Positions 56,816-63,696 of a stretch of DNA of 64,000 bases are shown in pieces. The notes under the pieces are model-generated. The model worked only from the letters and a program-made list of their open reading frames with translations. It was not told the origin of the DNA and ran no database searches. The position numbers and the translations under genes were made by a program. The stretch is from a virus. Position 1 is the first letter of the stretch, and each line of letters begins with the position of its first letter. The stretch lies in the IMG/VR virus record IMGVR_UViG_3300028558_000791, positions 62,001-126,000 of that record; one strand, given 5' to 3'.

Positions 56816-57525
56816 AAATCAAACGAATCTCAGATCAAACTGCTAGGAATTTCAAAATGCGACTTTGTCATGTGTCAGATACTCACGGTAGATTCCCTCG
56901 TCTCTATGGACGATACGATGCCGTTATCCACACTGGCGATCTGTTTCCTAACAGCCATCATGTGTTTTCTGGGAACAAGAATCAAGAGATGGCATTCCAA
57001 CTCAAGTGGCTTCGTGAGAGTGCGGAAGAGATCAAGTCTTGGCTTCAGGGCCATCCCTTGCTCTATGTTCCTGGCAATCATGACTTCTTGCACTCCAGTC
57101 TAATGGAGTTCGAGTTGCGCCAGATTGGTTTGGAAGCATTCGATCTGACGGATAAGACGCTCAACTTTCGAGGGGTAAACTTCTATGGTTTCCCTTACGT
57201 ACCAGAAATCAATGGTATGTGGAACTATGAGCGCCGGCTCCCGGAGATGCAGAAGGAAGTCGACAAGATGGTTGAAATTGTCAACAAAGAATATGTCGAC
57301 GTTTTGGCTTGCCATGCTCCACCCTATAAAATGCTTGACCTCACGATGGGTAATGAGGTTGTAGGTTGTCAGGTAATGTCTACGGCTCTAGATTACAAAA
57401 TCAGCAGAGATATGATGCCTTCTTATTTCTTGTGCGGTCACATCCATGAAGCAAATGGAATGTCTGTGCGTAATGGGATGATGGTTAGCAACGCTGCTAC
57501 CACGCGTCATATCATCGAGGTCTAA
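56812..57525 (+). CDS. Calcineurin-like metallophosphoesterase, copy 2
   Basis: A 237-residue metallophosphoesterase. CHVSDTHGR (D-x-H), VIHTGDLF (GD), YVPGNHDF (GNHD), LACHAPPY (H) and LCGHIHEANG (GHxH) are present. It differs from copy 1 and is closer to the YfcE/239AB-like group. Start 56812 is used; an ATG at 56857 would also leave the fold whole. Substrate unknown. Confidence 0.9.
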   Translation: MKIKRISDQTARNFKMRLCHVSDTHGRFPRLYGRYDAVIHTGDLFPNSHHVFSGNKNQEMAFQLKWLRESAEEIKSWLQGHPLLYVPGNHDFLHSSLMEFELRQIGLEAFDLTDKTLNFRGVNFYGFPYVPEINGMWNYERRLPEMQKEVDKMVEIVNKEYVDVLACHAPPYKMLDLTMGNEVVGCQVMSTALDYKISRDMMPSYFLCGHIHEANGMSVRNGMMVSNAATTRHIIEV

Positions 57526-57526
57526 T

Positions 57527-57997
57527 ATGAAAGTCAAACCGAAAGAAGTATTAGTGAATCTCCCAGTGGCTCTATTGTTCGATGAGCCCTGGGAGATTGC
57601 CTCCTTTGCCGCTAACATCAATGCTATCCTTCATGGTAAGGTTAGATTGAAGGCTGAGGATTTGGGCGTACTCGGCGGAAGGTATGTAGGATTGTTTTAC
57701 CTACAGCGTAACGGAGAATCCCAACAGATTCATGATGAGTTCATGCGACTCATTGAAGAAGAGGAAGTTAGCGAGCACGACCATTCTTTTGTCCCTGGCC
57801 CCACTTCTGAGCCTGAGGAAGAATGGATTGATGATGCTCATCCAAGAGATGAAGATAATTATGCTCATGGTCTTTGCAAAGATTGTGACGAATACTCTAT
57901 GCTTCATATCAAAGGAGAGGATCATTGTCGCTGCGGAGGCGAAATGGTCAATGGCGTATGTAAGCTCTTAGGAAAGATTAGAAAGACCAATGCGTAA
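57527..57997 (+). CDS. Hypothetical protein with C-terminal zinc cluster
   Basis: A 156-residue protein. The N-terminal 60 residues are alpha/beta (VALLFDEPWEIASFAANINAI); the middle is acidic with His; the end has CKDCDEY, CRCGG and a final Cys (a zinc site). Not recognised. Confidence 0.6.
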   Translation: MKVKPKEVLVNLPVALLFDEPWEIASFAANINAILHGKVRLKAEDLGVLGGRYVGLFYLQRNGESQQIHDEFMRLIEEEEVSEHDHSFVPGPTSEPEEEWIDDAHPRDEDNYAHGLCKDCDEYSMLHIKGEDHCRCGGEMVNGVCKLLGKIRKTNA

Positions 57998-58496
57998 ACA
58001 TCAAGTAAGATTCTATAGCCCAGGAACCCTATTCTCTGAATCGTCAGCCCATGATATCGATAGCTGGGATATTCCTAAAGCAGTCGAGATGGCCGAGAAG
58101 ATTTTGGAAAGATATAATGCGAAACCTTATGGTTTTGTGTTTGAAACTTTTTTGGTGGCTGACGATGTGCCAGATGGAGAAGGTGGAACTCTTCGAGTCG
58201 AATCTAAACGAGTGGCTCAATCTGGAGTCCATTTCCTTGGTGGTAGGTTGGAGACTTATGATGAAGTAGTTGCTCGTAATGACGAGAAGGAAAGTATTCT
58301 TCGAAGCAATATGCGAGGCAATGAACAATGGATTGTGTGCATCAACACTAATAGCTGGCGTACTACCATGCCTTTTGATGAGAAAGATTGCATTGTGGAT
58401 GCTAGGGGATTTGTTACCGAACGAGGTGACCTTCCTAAATATGTAGCCTATCGAGCAGAACAGCTTGCCAAGCGTAAGGCTGAGTTAGGTTACTAA
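57990..58496 (+). CDS. Conserved hypothetical protein, 168 aa
   Basis: A 168-residue protein (VRFYSPGTLFSE at the start, NAKPYGFVFET, SNMRGNEQWIVCINTNSWRTT). I recall similar uncharacterised proteins from phages and bacteria. It overlaps its neighbours on both sides (TAATG at the end). Function unknown. Confidence 0.65.
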   Translation: MRKHQVRFYSPGTLFSESSAHDIDSWDIPKAVEMAEKILERYNAKPYGFVFETFLVADDVPDGEGGTLRVESKRVAQSGVHFLGGRLETYDEVVARNDEKESILRSNMRGNEQWIVCINTNSWRTTMPFDEKDCIVDARGFVTERGDLPKYVAYRAEQLAKRKAELGY

Positions 58497-58963
58497 TGAT
58501 AGTGGCATTCACAGGTCATAGGCCCGACAAACTCGGTGGGTACAAGCTTCCCAATGACACTTACATTCGAGTTTGTCAAAAGATTGATACTGCTCTCAAA
58601 GAACTCAAACCAAAGAAGATAATCACTGGTATGGCTTTAGGGGTAGACCAGTGGGCAGCTATGATAGCCCATAAGCTCGGTATTCCCTTCCTAGCGGCGA
58701 TTCCGTTTGAAGGACAGGAGAATGCGTGGCCAGAAGCTAGTAGACGCACCTACCACCTTTTACGCAAGCTAGCGGCCGAAGAAGTCATTGTCAGTCAGGG
58801 TGGGTACTCGGCTGACAAGATGCAGGTTCGCAATATCTGGATGGTCGATAACTGTACTAACCTCATCGCAGTATGGGATGGTACTAAGGGCGGTACAGGT
58901 AATTGTGTAGAATATGCTAAGTCGGTGAATAGGGAAATTTATTACATTGACCCGCGAGCTTGA
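58496..58963 (+). CDS. SLOG-fold protein, YpsA/DUF1273-like
   Basis: A 155-residue protein of the SLOG superfamily. IVAFTGHRPDKLGG at the start and ITGMALGVDQWAA, IPFEGQENAWP and KGGTGNCVEYAKS match the YpsA/DUF1273 group. SLOG proteins bind nucleotide ligands, and YpsA-type members are thought to recognise NAD+ or ADP-ribose derivatives. In this window it would fit as a sensor or handler of such a molecule (inference). Confidence 0.85.
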   Translation: MIVAFTGHRPDKLGGYKLPNDTYIRVCQKIDTALKELKPKKIITGMALGVDQWAAMIAHKLGIPFLAAIPFEGQENAWPEASRRTYHLLRKLAAEEVIVSQGGYSADKMQVRNIWMVDNCTNLIAVWDGTKGGTGNCVEYAKSVNREIYYIDPRA

Positions 58964-58989
58964 CATGCTAATTCCTAAGCATTAAGCTT

Positions 58990-59109
58990 ATGGATGAACT
59001 CGTCGTACAGTCTTTAGTTGGTCTTGGCCAATTTTTCATGATATGCTGCGCAGTTGGCAGCATTTGGTTAGTCTATTGGTTCATCAAACAATTCTTTAAA
59101 GACGAGTAA
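58990..59109 (+). CDS. Possible small membrane protein, 39 aa
   Basis: A 39-codon frame with one strong hydrophobic helix (FFMICCAVGSIWLVYWF) flanked by acidic N- and basic/acidic C-termini (KQFFKDE). No good ribosome site. TTGACA occurs at 58960. It fills the gap between the SLOG gene and a tRNA-Leu promoter. Confidence 0.45.
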   Translation: MDELVVQSLVGLGQFFMICCAVGSIWLVYWFIKQFFKDE

Positions 59110-59117
59110 TAACTCGG

Positions 59118-59123
59118 TATATA
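59118..59123 (+). promoter_or_regulatory. -10-like TATATA before tRNA-Leu(CAA)
   Basis: CGGTATATACGATAC, with TATATA ending 12 bases before the tRNA. Same context as the sites at 239 and 11351. Confidence 0.45.
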
Positions 59124-59135
59124 CGATACCACATT

Positions 59136-59221
59136 GCCGATGTGGCGGAATGGCAGACGCGGAAGTTTCAAAAACTTCTGTCCGCAAGGACGTGTGGGTT
59201 CGAGTCCCTCCTTCGGCACCA
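59136..59221 (+). tRNA. tRNA-Leu (anticodon CAA)
   Basis: Class II cloverleaf. Acceptor GCCGATG/CTTCGGC with a T-T mismatch, anticodon stem GAAGT/ACTTC with loop TTCAAAA, long variable arm (TCCGCAAGGA), discriminator A, CCA. Confidence 0.93.
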
Positions 59222-59251
59222 GCATTTTCAATTCAACCTTTCAAGTAAGTC

Positions 59252-59713
59252 ATGAATATTAAGAATCTGTTGACCTTAACGGTTCGTACTGTAGACTTTA
59301 ACTTAGTTGCTAAGCAACCAGAACTTCTGGTTCAGCTAAGAAAATTGACGCTCTCTCCATATTCCGGCTTGAACTATGAACTCAATCGGATGCTGGAAGA
59401 TGTAAAGACACGAGAAGTCAGATGTCAAGTGCTTTTGGCCTATCGTTTTCGTAAACTAGTAGGCTGGGCCATCTTATCGAAAGAAACTACCCAATACAAT
59501 TTTTCTCGGTCTTTTGATGGTTTCAAGGCTGAGAATGGTATGATGTTTCAAGTTTTCGTGGATCCGACTTATCGAAGGCAAGGAATTGCTTCTGAAATAT
59601 ATAAGAAGGCTCAACATCTGGCAAATAATGAACTTCTTCATGTTTGTCCATGGGATGAAAGAAGTACAAATTTCTACGCCCGACATACGACAACAGCTAC
59701 TAAATGGCTGTGA
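59252..59713 (+). CDS. GNAT acetyltransferase
   Basis: A 153-residue GNAT-fold protein. VFVDPTYRRQGIASEIYKKA near residue 100 is the acetyl-CoA-binding motif A (R-x-x-G-x-A), preceded by a beta strand and followed by the FYARH segment typical of motif B. It would move an acetyl group to an amine; the substrate is unknown. Some phage GNATs inactivate host toxins or tRNA-targeting systems, which fits its place between tRNA-Leu genes only loosely. Confidence 0.8.
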   Translation: MNIKNLLTLTVRTVDFNLVAKQPELLVQLRKLTLSPYSGLNYELNRMLEDVKTREVRCQVLLAYRFRKLVGWAILSKETTQYNFSRSFDGFKAENGMMFQVFVDPTYRRQGIASEIYKKAQHLANNELLHVCPWDERSTNFYARHTTTATKWL

Positions 59714-59731
59714 AATCTAGCAATAAGGCGA

Positions 59732-59737
59732 TATATA
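59732..59737 (+). promoter_or_regulatory. -10-like TATATA before tRNA-Leu(TAG)
   Basis: CAATAAGGCGATATATAAA; TATATA ends nine bases before the tRNA. Close match to the tRNA promoter consensus. Confidence 0.5.
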
Positions 59738-59746
59738 AAACACAAC

Positions 59747-59830
59747 GCTACCATGGTGGAATGGCAGACACAGCAGTCTTAGAAGCTGCCGCCGCAAGGC
59801 GTGGGGGTTCGAGTCCCTCTGGTAGCACCA
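59747..59830 (+). tRNA. tRNA-Leu (anticodon TAG)
   Basis: Class II cloverleaf. Acceptor GCTACCA/TGGTAGC, anticodon stem GCAGT/GCTGC with loop CTTAGAA, variable arm CGCCGCAAGGCGT, CCA. Confidence 0.94.
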
Positions 59831-59831
59831 A

Positions 59832-60047
59832 ATGGAACATGATTGGCAAGTTGAACTAGTTGAATACTATGATATGGATTCAGACTGGGTATGTCAAAAA
59901 TGTCAAGTTAGAATGCACAGAGAGTTTCCTCGTAAAGAGGGTGGCGGTTACAGAGACACCAGAGAAACTTTAACTGAATTCAAAATTAGACTTGAATCTC
60001 CATGGGAAGCTTGGAGAAAGATTCCTAAAGAATGTTCCAGTAAGTAA
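59832..60047 (+). CDS. Hypothetical protein directly after tRNA-Leu
   Basis: A 71-residue acidic protein with CQKCQV near residue 21. The ATG is one base after the CCA of tRNA-Leu(TAG); no ribosome site is possible outside the tRNA. Two bases separate its stop from tRNA-Leu(CAG). Not recognised. Confidence 0.6.
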   Translation: MEHDWQVELVEYYDMDSDWVCQKCQVRMHREFPRKEGGGYRDTRETLTEFKIRLESPWEAWRKIPKECSSK

Positions 60048-60049
60048 AT

Positions 60050-60126
60050 GCTCAGGTGACGGAATTGGCATACGTACGAGTCTCAGAAACTCGGTTTTGA
60101 GGGTTCGACCCCCTTCTTGAGCACCA
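60050..60126 (+). tRNA. tRNA-Leu (anticodon CAG) with a short variable loop
   Basis: Acceptor GCTCAGG/CTTGAGC, anticodon stem CGAGT/ACTCG with loop CTCAGAA, T loop TTCGACC, CCA. The D arm is of Leu type, but the variable loop is only five bases (GTTTT) instead of the long arm normal for Leu. Confidence 0.85.
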
Positions 60127-60130
60127 AATT

Positions 60131-60217
60131 GTCATCGTGGTGGAATGGTATACACACTAGTCTGAGAAGCTAGGGCTCGTAAGGGCCGTGAGGGTTCGAG
60201 TCCCTCCGATGACACCA
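60131..60217 (+). tRNA. tRNA-Leu (anticodon GAG)
   Basis: Class II cloverleaf. Acceptor GTCATCG/CGATGAC, anticodon stem CTAGT/GCTAG with loop CTGAGAA, long variable arm, T loop TTCGAGT, CCA. Confidence 0.94.
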
Positions 60218-60229
60218 ATTGAGAGGGAA

Positions 60230-61003
60230 TCAACCACCCCAAGTTTTTGGAGCTTCATAAGGGTTAGGTGGCAACTGCTCTGATTCTTTTTCTCTTGTTA
60301 CTTGATAAACGTTAGCATTATCATCATAAGGAATGGCTTGTTTGGCTTTGTATTGAGGTTCTCTTTTGAGATTTTCAAAAGCAAGTTCATTGCTAACGCC
60401 AGGCTGCCTAATACTTTTCTTGTAAATGTCAAGCGCCGCTTGAGTTTGTCTTCCTAACTTACCATCAGGGTTTACTCCGAGCATAGTCTGGAAGACAGGA
60501 TCAATTTTAGGACCAGTCCAACCCTGTGGTTTGGCGGGAGTCTTTGGAGAGACCATTGTTTGAGTTGGAAGATTAATGACATTTGATTGAGGCTGGGAGT
60601 TCCAGTTAATAGGAACTGGGCCCTGTCGATTATCTGTTCCAAACATCTTTTGTTGGCCAGCTTGAACAATTTCAGAATACTGCTCTTGAGAAATCTGGTT
60701 TCCCATATAATCAGTGTGAGCTTGCTGCAAATAACCGCCAACATACTCTTTGACTTTGTCAGGAGTTAGGGTGGCAGTATTGACAGCATTAATGCTTTGA
60801 ATACGACTCTGTGTTGATACCTTAGAGCTTTCAATATCTTCTGGTCTGACTTGTCCGACAGCAAATTTGTTTAATAAAGCATCATAATACTTGGAGCCCA
60901 GCTTTTTCTTTTCTTTTTTAGCGGTCTTGACGGCCAAAGCCCTGGTGGCTAAATTCTCGTAATCAGCGGCCATCTTCATCAATTCTTTTAGGGAGTAGGA
61001 CAT
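60230..61003 (-). CDS. Minus-strand hypothetical protein, possible late/virion protein
   Basis: A 257-residue protein. The N-terminus (YSLKELMKMAADYENLA) is an amphipathic helix followed by a Lys-rich stretch (KTAKKEKKKLG) and long Gln/Pro-rich, low-complexity sequence, with a region (MLGVNPDGKLGRQTQAALDIYKKS) that resembles a peptidoglycan-binding repeat of the PG_binding_1 type. The ATG at 61003 has AAGAGG upstream on the minus strand. It lies between tRNA clusters and opposes them. I infer a virion-associated role, perhaps contact with the cell wall. Confidence 0.7.
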   Translation of the reverse strand: MSYSLKELMKMAADYENLATRALAVKTAKKEKKKLGSKYYDALLNKFAVGQVRPEDIESSKVSTQSRIQSINAVNTATLTPDKVKEYVGGYLQQAHTDYMGNQISQEQYSEIVQAGQQKMFGTDNRQGPVPINWNSQPQSNVINLPTQTMVSPKTPAKPQGWTGPKIDPVFQTMLGVNPDGKLGRQTQAALDIYKKSIRQPGVSNELAFENLKREPQYKAKQAIPYDDNANVYQVTREKESEQLPPNPYEAPKTWGG

Positions 61004-61017
61004 CAAAACCTCTTTTG

Positions 61018-61035
61018 CGTACGATATATAAGAGT
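61018..61035. promoter_or_regulatory. AT-rich site between minus-strand gene and tRNA-His
   Basis: The region CGATATATAAGAGTATAC carries the TATATA element on the + strand and CTTATATATCG on the minus strand. On the minus side it is about 20-30 bases ahead of the start of the gene at 61003, so it may be that gene's promoter. Confidence 0.4.
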
Positions 61036-61069
61036 ATACTAATAATTAGGCAAGATTATTACCACATAT

Positions 61070-61145
61070 GGTTTGCGTTGTCATTTGGCAATGATAGGTG
61101 TCTGTGAAACATCAAAAGCGGGTTCGATTCCCGTCGCTCACCCCA
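61070..61145 (+). tRNA. tRNA-His (anticodon GTG), divergent copy
   Basis: Anticodon stem GGTGT/ACATC with loop CTGTGAA, T arm GCGGG-TTCGATT-CCCGT, C73 and CCA, and a G at -1. The acceptor GTTTGCG/CGCTCAC has two mismatches, so the gene may be decaying or may need repair. The 3' part resembles the next tRNA-His. Confidence 0.75.
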
Positions 61146-61157
61146 TACCATTTTTAT

Positions 61158-61232
61158 GGTGACTGTAGTTCAATGGTAGAACGCTAGCTTGTGGCGCTAG
61201 CTACGCGGGTTCGATTCCCGTCAGTCACCCCA
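61158..61232 (+). tRNA. tRNA-His (anticodon GTG)
   Basis: Acceptor GTGACTG/CAGTCAC, G at -1 opposite C73, anticodon stem CTAGC/GCTAG with loop TTGTGGC, T arm GCGGG-TTCGATT-CCCGT, CCA. A complete His tRNA. Confidence 0.92.
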
Positions 61233-61236
61233 AAAT

Positions 61237-61311
61237 GGGCCGTTCGTCTACTGGCTAGGACACTTGGCTTTCACCCAGGAAAAACGGGATCGATACCCGT
61301 ACGGCTCACCA
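61237..61311 (+). tRNA. tRNA-Glu (anticodon TTC)
   Basis: Acceptor GGGCCGT/ACGGCTC (one G-T), anticodon stem CTTGG/CCAGG with loop CTTTCAC, T arm ACGGG-ATCGATA-CCCGT, CCA. Confidence 0.9.
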
Positions 61312-61488
61312 ATGAAAAAGATAGTTAGTTTAGCGTTTCTTTTTTTAATTGCAGCATCTTGCAATCCTAATCCTGCGAATTATCATGTACCGCAGGGCTA
61401 TCAGACCTGCCGAACAATTGCGGACTGTCCTCGTGGCACCTACTGTGGTTTTGTAGAAATTGATAGTTATGCTGTTTGCCGCAGATGA
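61312..61488 (+). CDS. Small lipoprotein, ATG directly abutting tRNA-Glu
   Basis: A 58-residue protein with a lipoprotein signal (MKK, hydrophobic core, lipobox IAASC; Cys17). The mature part has four more Cys (CRTIADC, YCG and VCRR). The ATG begins on the base after the tRNA CCA, so the message has no leader if the tRNA is cut out. Upstream in-frame codons are inside the tRNA. Anchored in a membrane after export; function unknown. Confidence 0.6.
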   Translation: MKKIVSLAFLFLIAASCNPNPANYHVPQGYQTCRTIADCPRGTYCGFVEIDSYAVCRR

Positions 61489-61502
61489 ATCTGGCAATAA
61501 GC

Positions 61503-61511
61503 TGATATAAT
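61503..61511 (+). promoter_or_regulatory. Extended -10 TGATATAAT before tRNA-Glu(CTC)
   Basis: CAATAAGCTGATATAATAG; the -10 ends ten bases before the tRNA. Best match to the tRNA promoter consensus. It would drive the Glu-Arg-Arg-Arg tRNA run. Confidence 0.6.
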
Positions 61512-61521
61512 AGATACGACT

Positions 61522-61597
61522 GGCCCATTCGTCTAATGGTTTAGGACGGCAGCCTCTCACGTTGCTAATACGGGTTCGAATCCCGTATGGGTCACCA
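61522..61597 (+). tRNA. tRNA-Glu (anticodon CTC)
   Basis: Acceptor GGCCCAT/ATGGGTC (one G-T), anticodon stem GCAGC/GTTGC with loop CTCTCAC, T arm ACGGG-TTCGAAT-CCCGT, CCA. Confidence 0.92.
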
Positions 61598-61610
61598 AGT
61601 AAGTATTCAT

Positions 61611-61687
61611 GTCTCTGTAACTCAACTGGATAGAGTGGCAGTCTTCTAAACTGCAAGTTGGGGGTTCGAGTCCCTCCAGAGATGCCA
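61611..61687 (+). tRNA. tRNA-Arg (anticodon TCT)
   Basis: Acceptor GTCTCTG/CAGAGAT with G1-T72, anticodon stem GCAGT/ACTGC with loop CTTCTAA, T loop TTCGAGT, discriminator G, CCA. Confidence 0.93.
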
Positions 61688-61700
61688 AGTAAGATAACAT

Positions 61701-61777
61701 GTGCCTGTAGCTCAGTTGGATAGAGCGTCGGTCTACGAAACCGAAGGTCGAAGGTTCGAATCCCTCCAGGCATGCCA
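61701..61777 (+). tRNA. tRNA-Arg (anticodon ACG)
   Basis: Acceptor GTGCCTG/CAGGCAT with G1-T72, anticodon stem TCGGT/ACCGA with loop CTACGAA (A34 is usually edited to inosine), discriminator G, CCA. Confidence 0.94.
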
Positions 61778-61782
61778 AGTAC

Positions 61783-61857
61783 GTCTCCATAGTGAAACGG
61801 ATATCACGATTGTCTTCGAAACAATCAGTACAGGTTCGATTCCTGTTGGAGATGCCA
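61783..61857 (+). tRNA. tRNA-Arg (anticodon TCG)
   Basis: Acceptor GTCTCCA/TGGAGAT with G1-T72, anticodon stem ATTGT/ACAAT with loop CTTCGAA, T loop TTCGATT, discriminator G, CCA. Confidence 0.93.
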
Positions 61858-61858
61858 A

Positions 61859-61874
61859 AGCGCCGAAAGGCGCT
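61859..61874 (+). terminator. Terminator of the tRNA-Arg run
   Basis: AGCGCC-gaaa-GGCGCT followed by ATTTTTG: a GNRA-loop hairpin with a U-tract, two bases after the last tRNA-Arg. Confidence 0.88.
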
Positions 61875-61899
61875 ATTTTTGTTTCTGGAATATAATAAA

Positions 61900-62304
61900 A
61901 TGGAACTTCATGATATTTGCGATGGCTGTAGTAGACATCCCGCCGTTTGCATATGCAGTGTGTCCGTTGGACCAGATGGCGTATCGGCATCTCGACCTCA
62001 GCCTGCTGCAATGGCTGATAAGCTCAGAATCATTGCTAGTGATGCTCGTATTAAAGAACACCAAACAATGTCTCAAAGCTTAACTGAACAAGTTAGATTC
62101 AAGGCTTTTGCAGCCGCTAAACAAGGAAAAGTATCTCTTCATATCTGGTGTGGCAGCCAAAACATCTCAAAAGAAGCTGCCGAGATGGTCGCTCGTGAAT
62201 TGGAACGAGACGGTTTCAAATGTACCATCAGCCATGAAATTACAGCCCATTATTCAAATACGGACTGTGATTCTGAAGACCTTTTATTTGTTAGTTGGGA
62301 ATGA
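61900..62304 (+). CDS. Hypothetical protein, 134 aa
   Basis: A 134-residue protein. CDGCSRHPAVCICS at residues 7-20 suggests zinc binding; the C-terminal half is alpha/beta with several Cys. The ATG at 61900 is chosen because longer frames cross the tRNA and the terminator. TATAAT lies four bases upstream, too close to be its promoter. Followed by TrpRS after three bases. Confidence 0.6.
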   Translation: MELHDICDGCSRHPAVCICSVSVGPDGVSASRPQPAAMADKLRIIASDARIKEHQTMSQSLTEQVRFKAFAAAKQGKVSLHIWCGSQNISKEAAEMVARELERDGFKCTISHEITAHYSNTDCDSEDLLFVSWE

Positions 62305-62307
62305 ATC

Positions 62308-63270
62308 ATGAAAATCCTGTCAGGCATACAGCCGTCAGGAACAATTCACATCGGAAACTATTTTGGAATGATCAAGCCACTGCTTGGTTTCCAAGACAAG
62401 GGAGAAGTGTTTTGTTTCTTGGCGGATTACCATTCAATGACCTCATTGTTTGATGCAAAAGAACGTAAAGCAAATTCTATCGAAGCGGCCACTACTCTTT
62501 TAGCTTGTGGTCTAGACCCCCTGAAGACAACCTTCTTCAAACAGTCAGACGTACCACAAGTAACTGAACTGGCCTGGATGCTGTCCACCGTAACTCCTAT
62601 GGGATTACTAGAACGCTGTCATAGCTACAAAGATAAGACATCCAAAGGTATCTCGGCTAATCATGGGCTATTTGCTTATCCCGTATTGATGGCAGCAGAT
62701 ATTCTCATCTACCAATCTAATCTTGTACCAGTTGGTAAAGATCAGATGCAGCACCTAGAAGTTGCCCGCGACATTGCTGTCAAGTTCAATACTGCTTATG
62801 GAGATGTATTTACCCTGCCAGAACCATTCATTCAACAGCAAGTTGCTATTGTTCCGGGAACTGATGGCGGTAAGATGTCCAAAAGCCACGGCAATACACT
62901 TGAAGTGTTTGGAGATGAGAAGCTTCTCAAAAAGAAGATAATGTCCATCACAATGGATAGTAGGTCTCCAACTGAGCCTAAACCTGACGCTAGCCAGAAT
63001 ACAGCTATTCAGTTGCTGAAATTGGTAGCTCCCGAAGATATTGCTTCTGATACAGAGACAAAGCTTAGGGAAGGTCAGCTTGGCTATGGTACGCTCAAGG
63101 GAATCCTGTTTGAGCATTGTACTAACTACTTTGCCAAACCACGTGAGTTGTACAACGATTTGAAGAATAACCAAGACTATGTTGAGGCTATTCTCGAAGA
63201 TGGGGCTGCTCGTGCAGCTTGTACAGCTCAATATACGATGAAGAACGTAAGGAAGGCTGTTGGTCTATGA
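62308..63270 (+). CDS. trpS: Tryptophanyl-tRNA synthetase
   Basis: A 320-residue class I TrpRS. GIQPSGTIHIGNYFG carries the HIGH motif as HIGN (normal for TrpRS), LADYHSMT follows, DILIYQSNLVPVGKDQMQHLE is the substrate-binding part, and GGKMSKSHGN is the KMSKS motif. Length matches bacterial TrpRS. The phage also carries an unusual tRNA-Trp with a shortened D arm (1891-1961), so a matched pair is possible. It is joined by ATGA to a small gene and shares a run with TyrRS. Confidence 0.96.
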   Translation: MKILSGIQPSGTIHIGNYFGMIKPLLGFQDKGEVFCFLADYHSMTSLFDAKERKANSIEAATTLLACGLDPLKTTFFKQSDVPQVTELAWMLSTVTPMGLLERCHSYKDKTSKGISANHGLFAYPVLMAADILIYQSNLVPVGKDQMQHLEVARDIAVKFNTAYGDVFTLPEPFIQQQVAIVPGTDGGKMSKSHGNTLEVFGDEKLLKKKIMSITMDSRSPTEPKPDASQNTAIQLLKLVAPEDIASDTETKLREGQLGYGTLKGILFEHCTNYFAKPRELYNDLKNNQDYVEAILEDGAARAACTAQYTMKNVRKAVGL

Positions 63271-63461
63271 AGACTAAAGAATGGCTTCTAAATCGTAAAA
63301 GAGATTTGGAAGAAGAGCTTGAGGGTTACGACGAGCTAATAGAAGAGCTGAAAGAAGTTGAAAAAGCTCTTGCTGCTTTGGAACCCAAAAAGAAAAAGAC
63401 CGAGTGTAATGGATGCGCAAGTGGTTGTGATATCTGTCGCACTGGCCCTTACTACCGATGA
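63267..63461 (+). CDS. Small coiled-coil protein with Cys tail
   Basis: A 64-residue protein. Residues 5-40 form a charged coiled coil (many Glu, Leu and Lys), followed by CNGCASGCDIC, a zinc-knuckle-like end. ATGA overlap with TrpRS, and overlap of four bases with the next frame. Not recognised. Confidence 0.65.
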   Translation: MKTKEWLLNRKRDLEEELEGYDELIEELKEVEKALAALEPKKKKTECNGCASGCDICRTGPYYR

Positions 63462-63469
63462 AGGATATC

Positions 63470-63688
63470 ATGTCAGATCAGGACGATGAAGATTTGAGGT
63501 TGCGTGATAAACTGGCAGCGGCTGCCCTTCCAGCTCTCATTCAGAGGTATAACGATAAAGTTGATAGTAAATGGATTGTAGATGGTGAGGTAACAGAACG
63601 ATTTGGTTATGATGCAGATCAGATAGCTATCTTGGCGTATAAGATAGCTGATGCGATGCGTAAAGCTAGATTACAAGCTTTTACTTGA
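63470..63688 (+). CDS. Conserved small phage protein, 72 aa
   Basis: A 72-residue helical protein (RDKLAAAALPALIQRY, ILAYKIADAMRKAR) resembling a family of small proteins found in many phages, of unknown function. AAGGA lies before the ATG at 63470; an in-frame ATG at 63458 that overlaps the previous stop is also possible. Confidence 0.7.
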   Translation: MSDQDDEDLRLRDKLAAAALPALIQRYNDKVDSKWIVDGEVTERFGYDADQIAILAYKIADAMRKARLQAFT

Positions 63689-63696
63689 GAAAAACA

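Noticed and set aside
61891-61896. TATAAT as promoter of the gene at 61900
   Set aside because: The transcript would start inside the coding region, past the ATG. It may instead be chance or serve the next gene.
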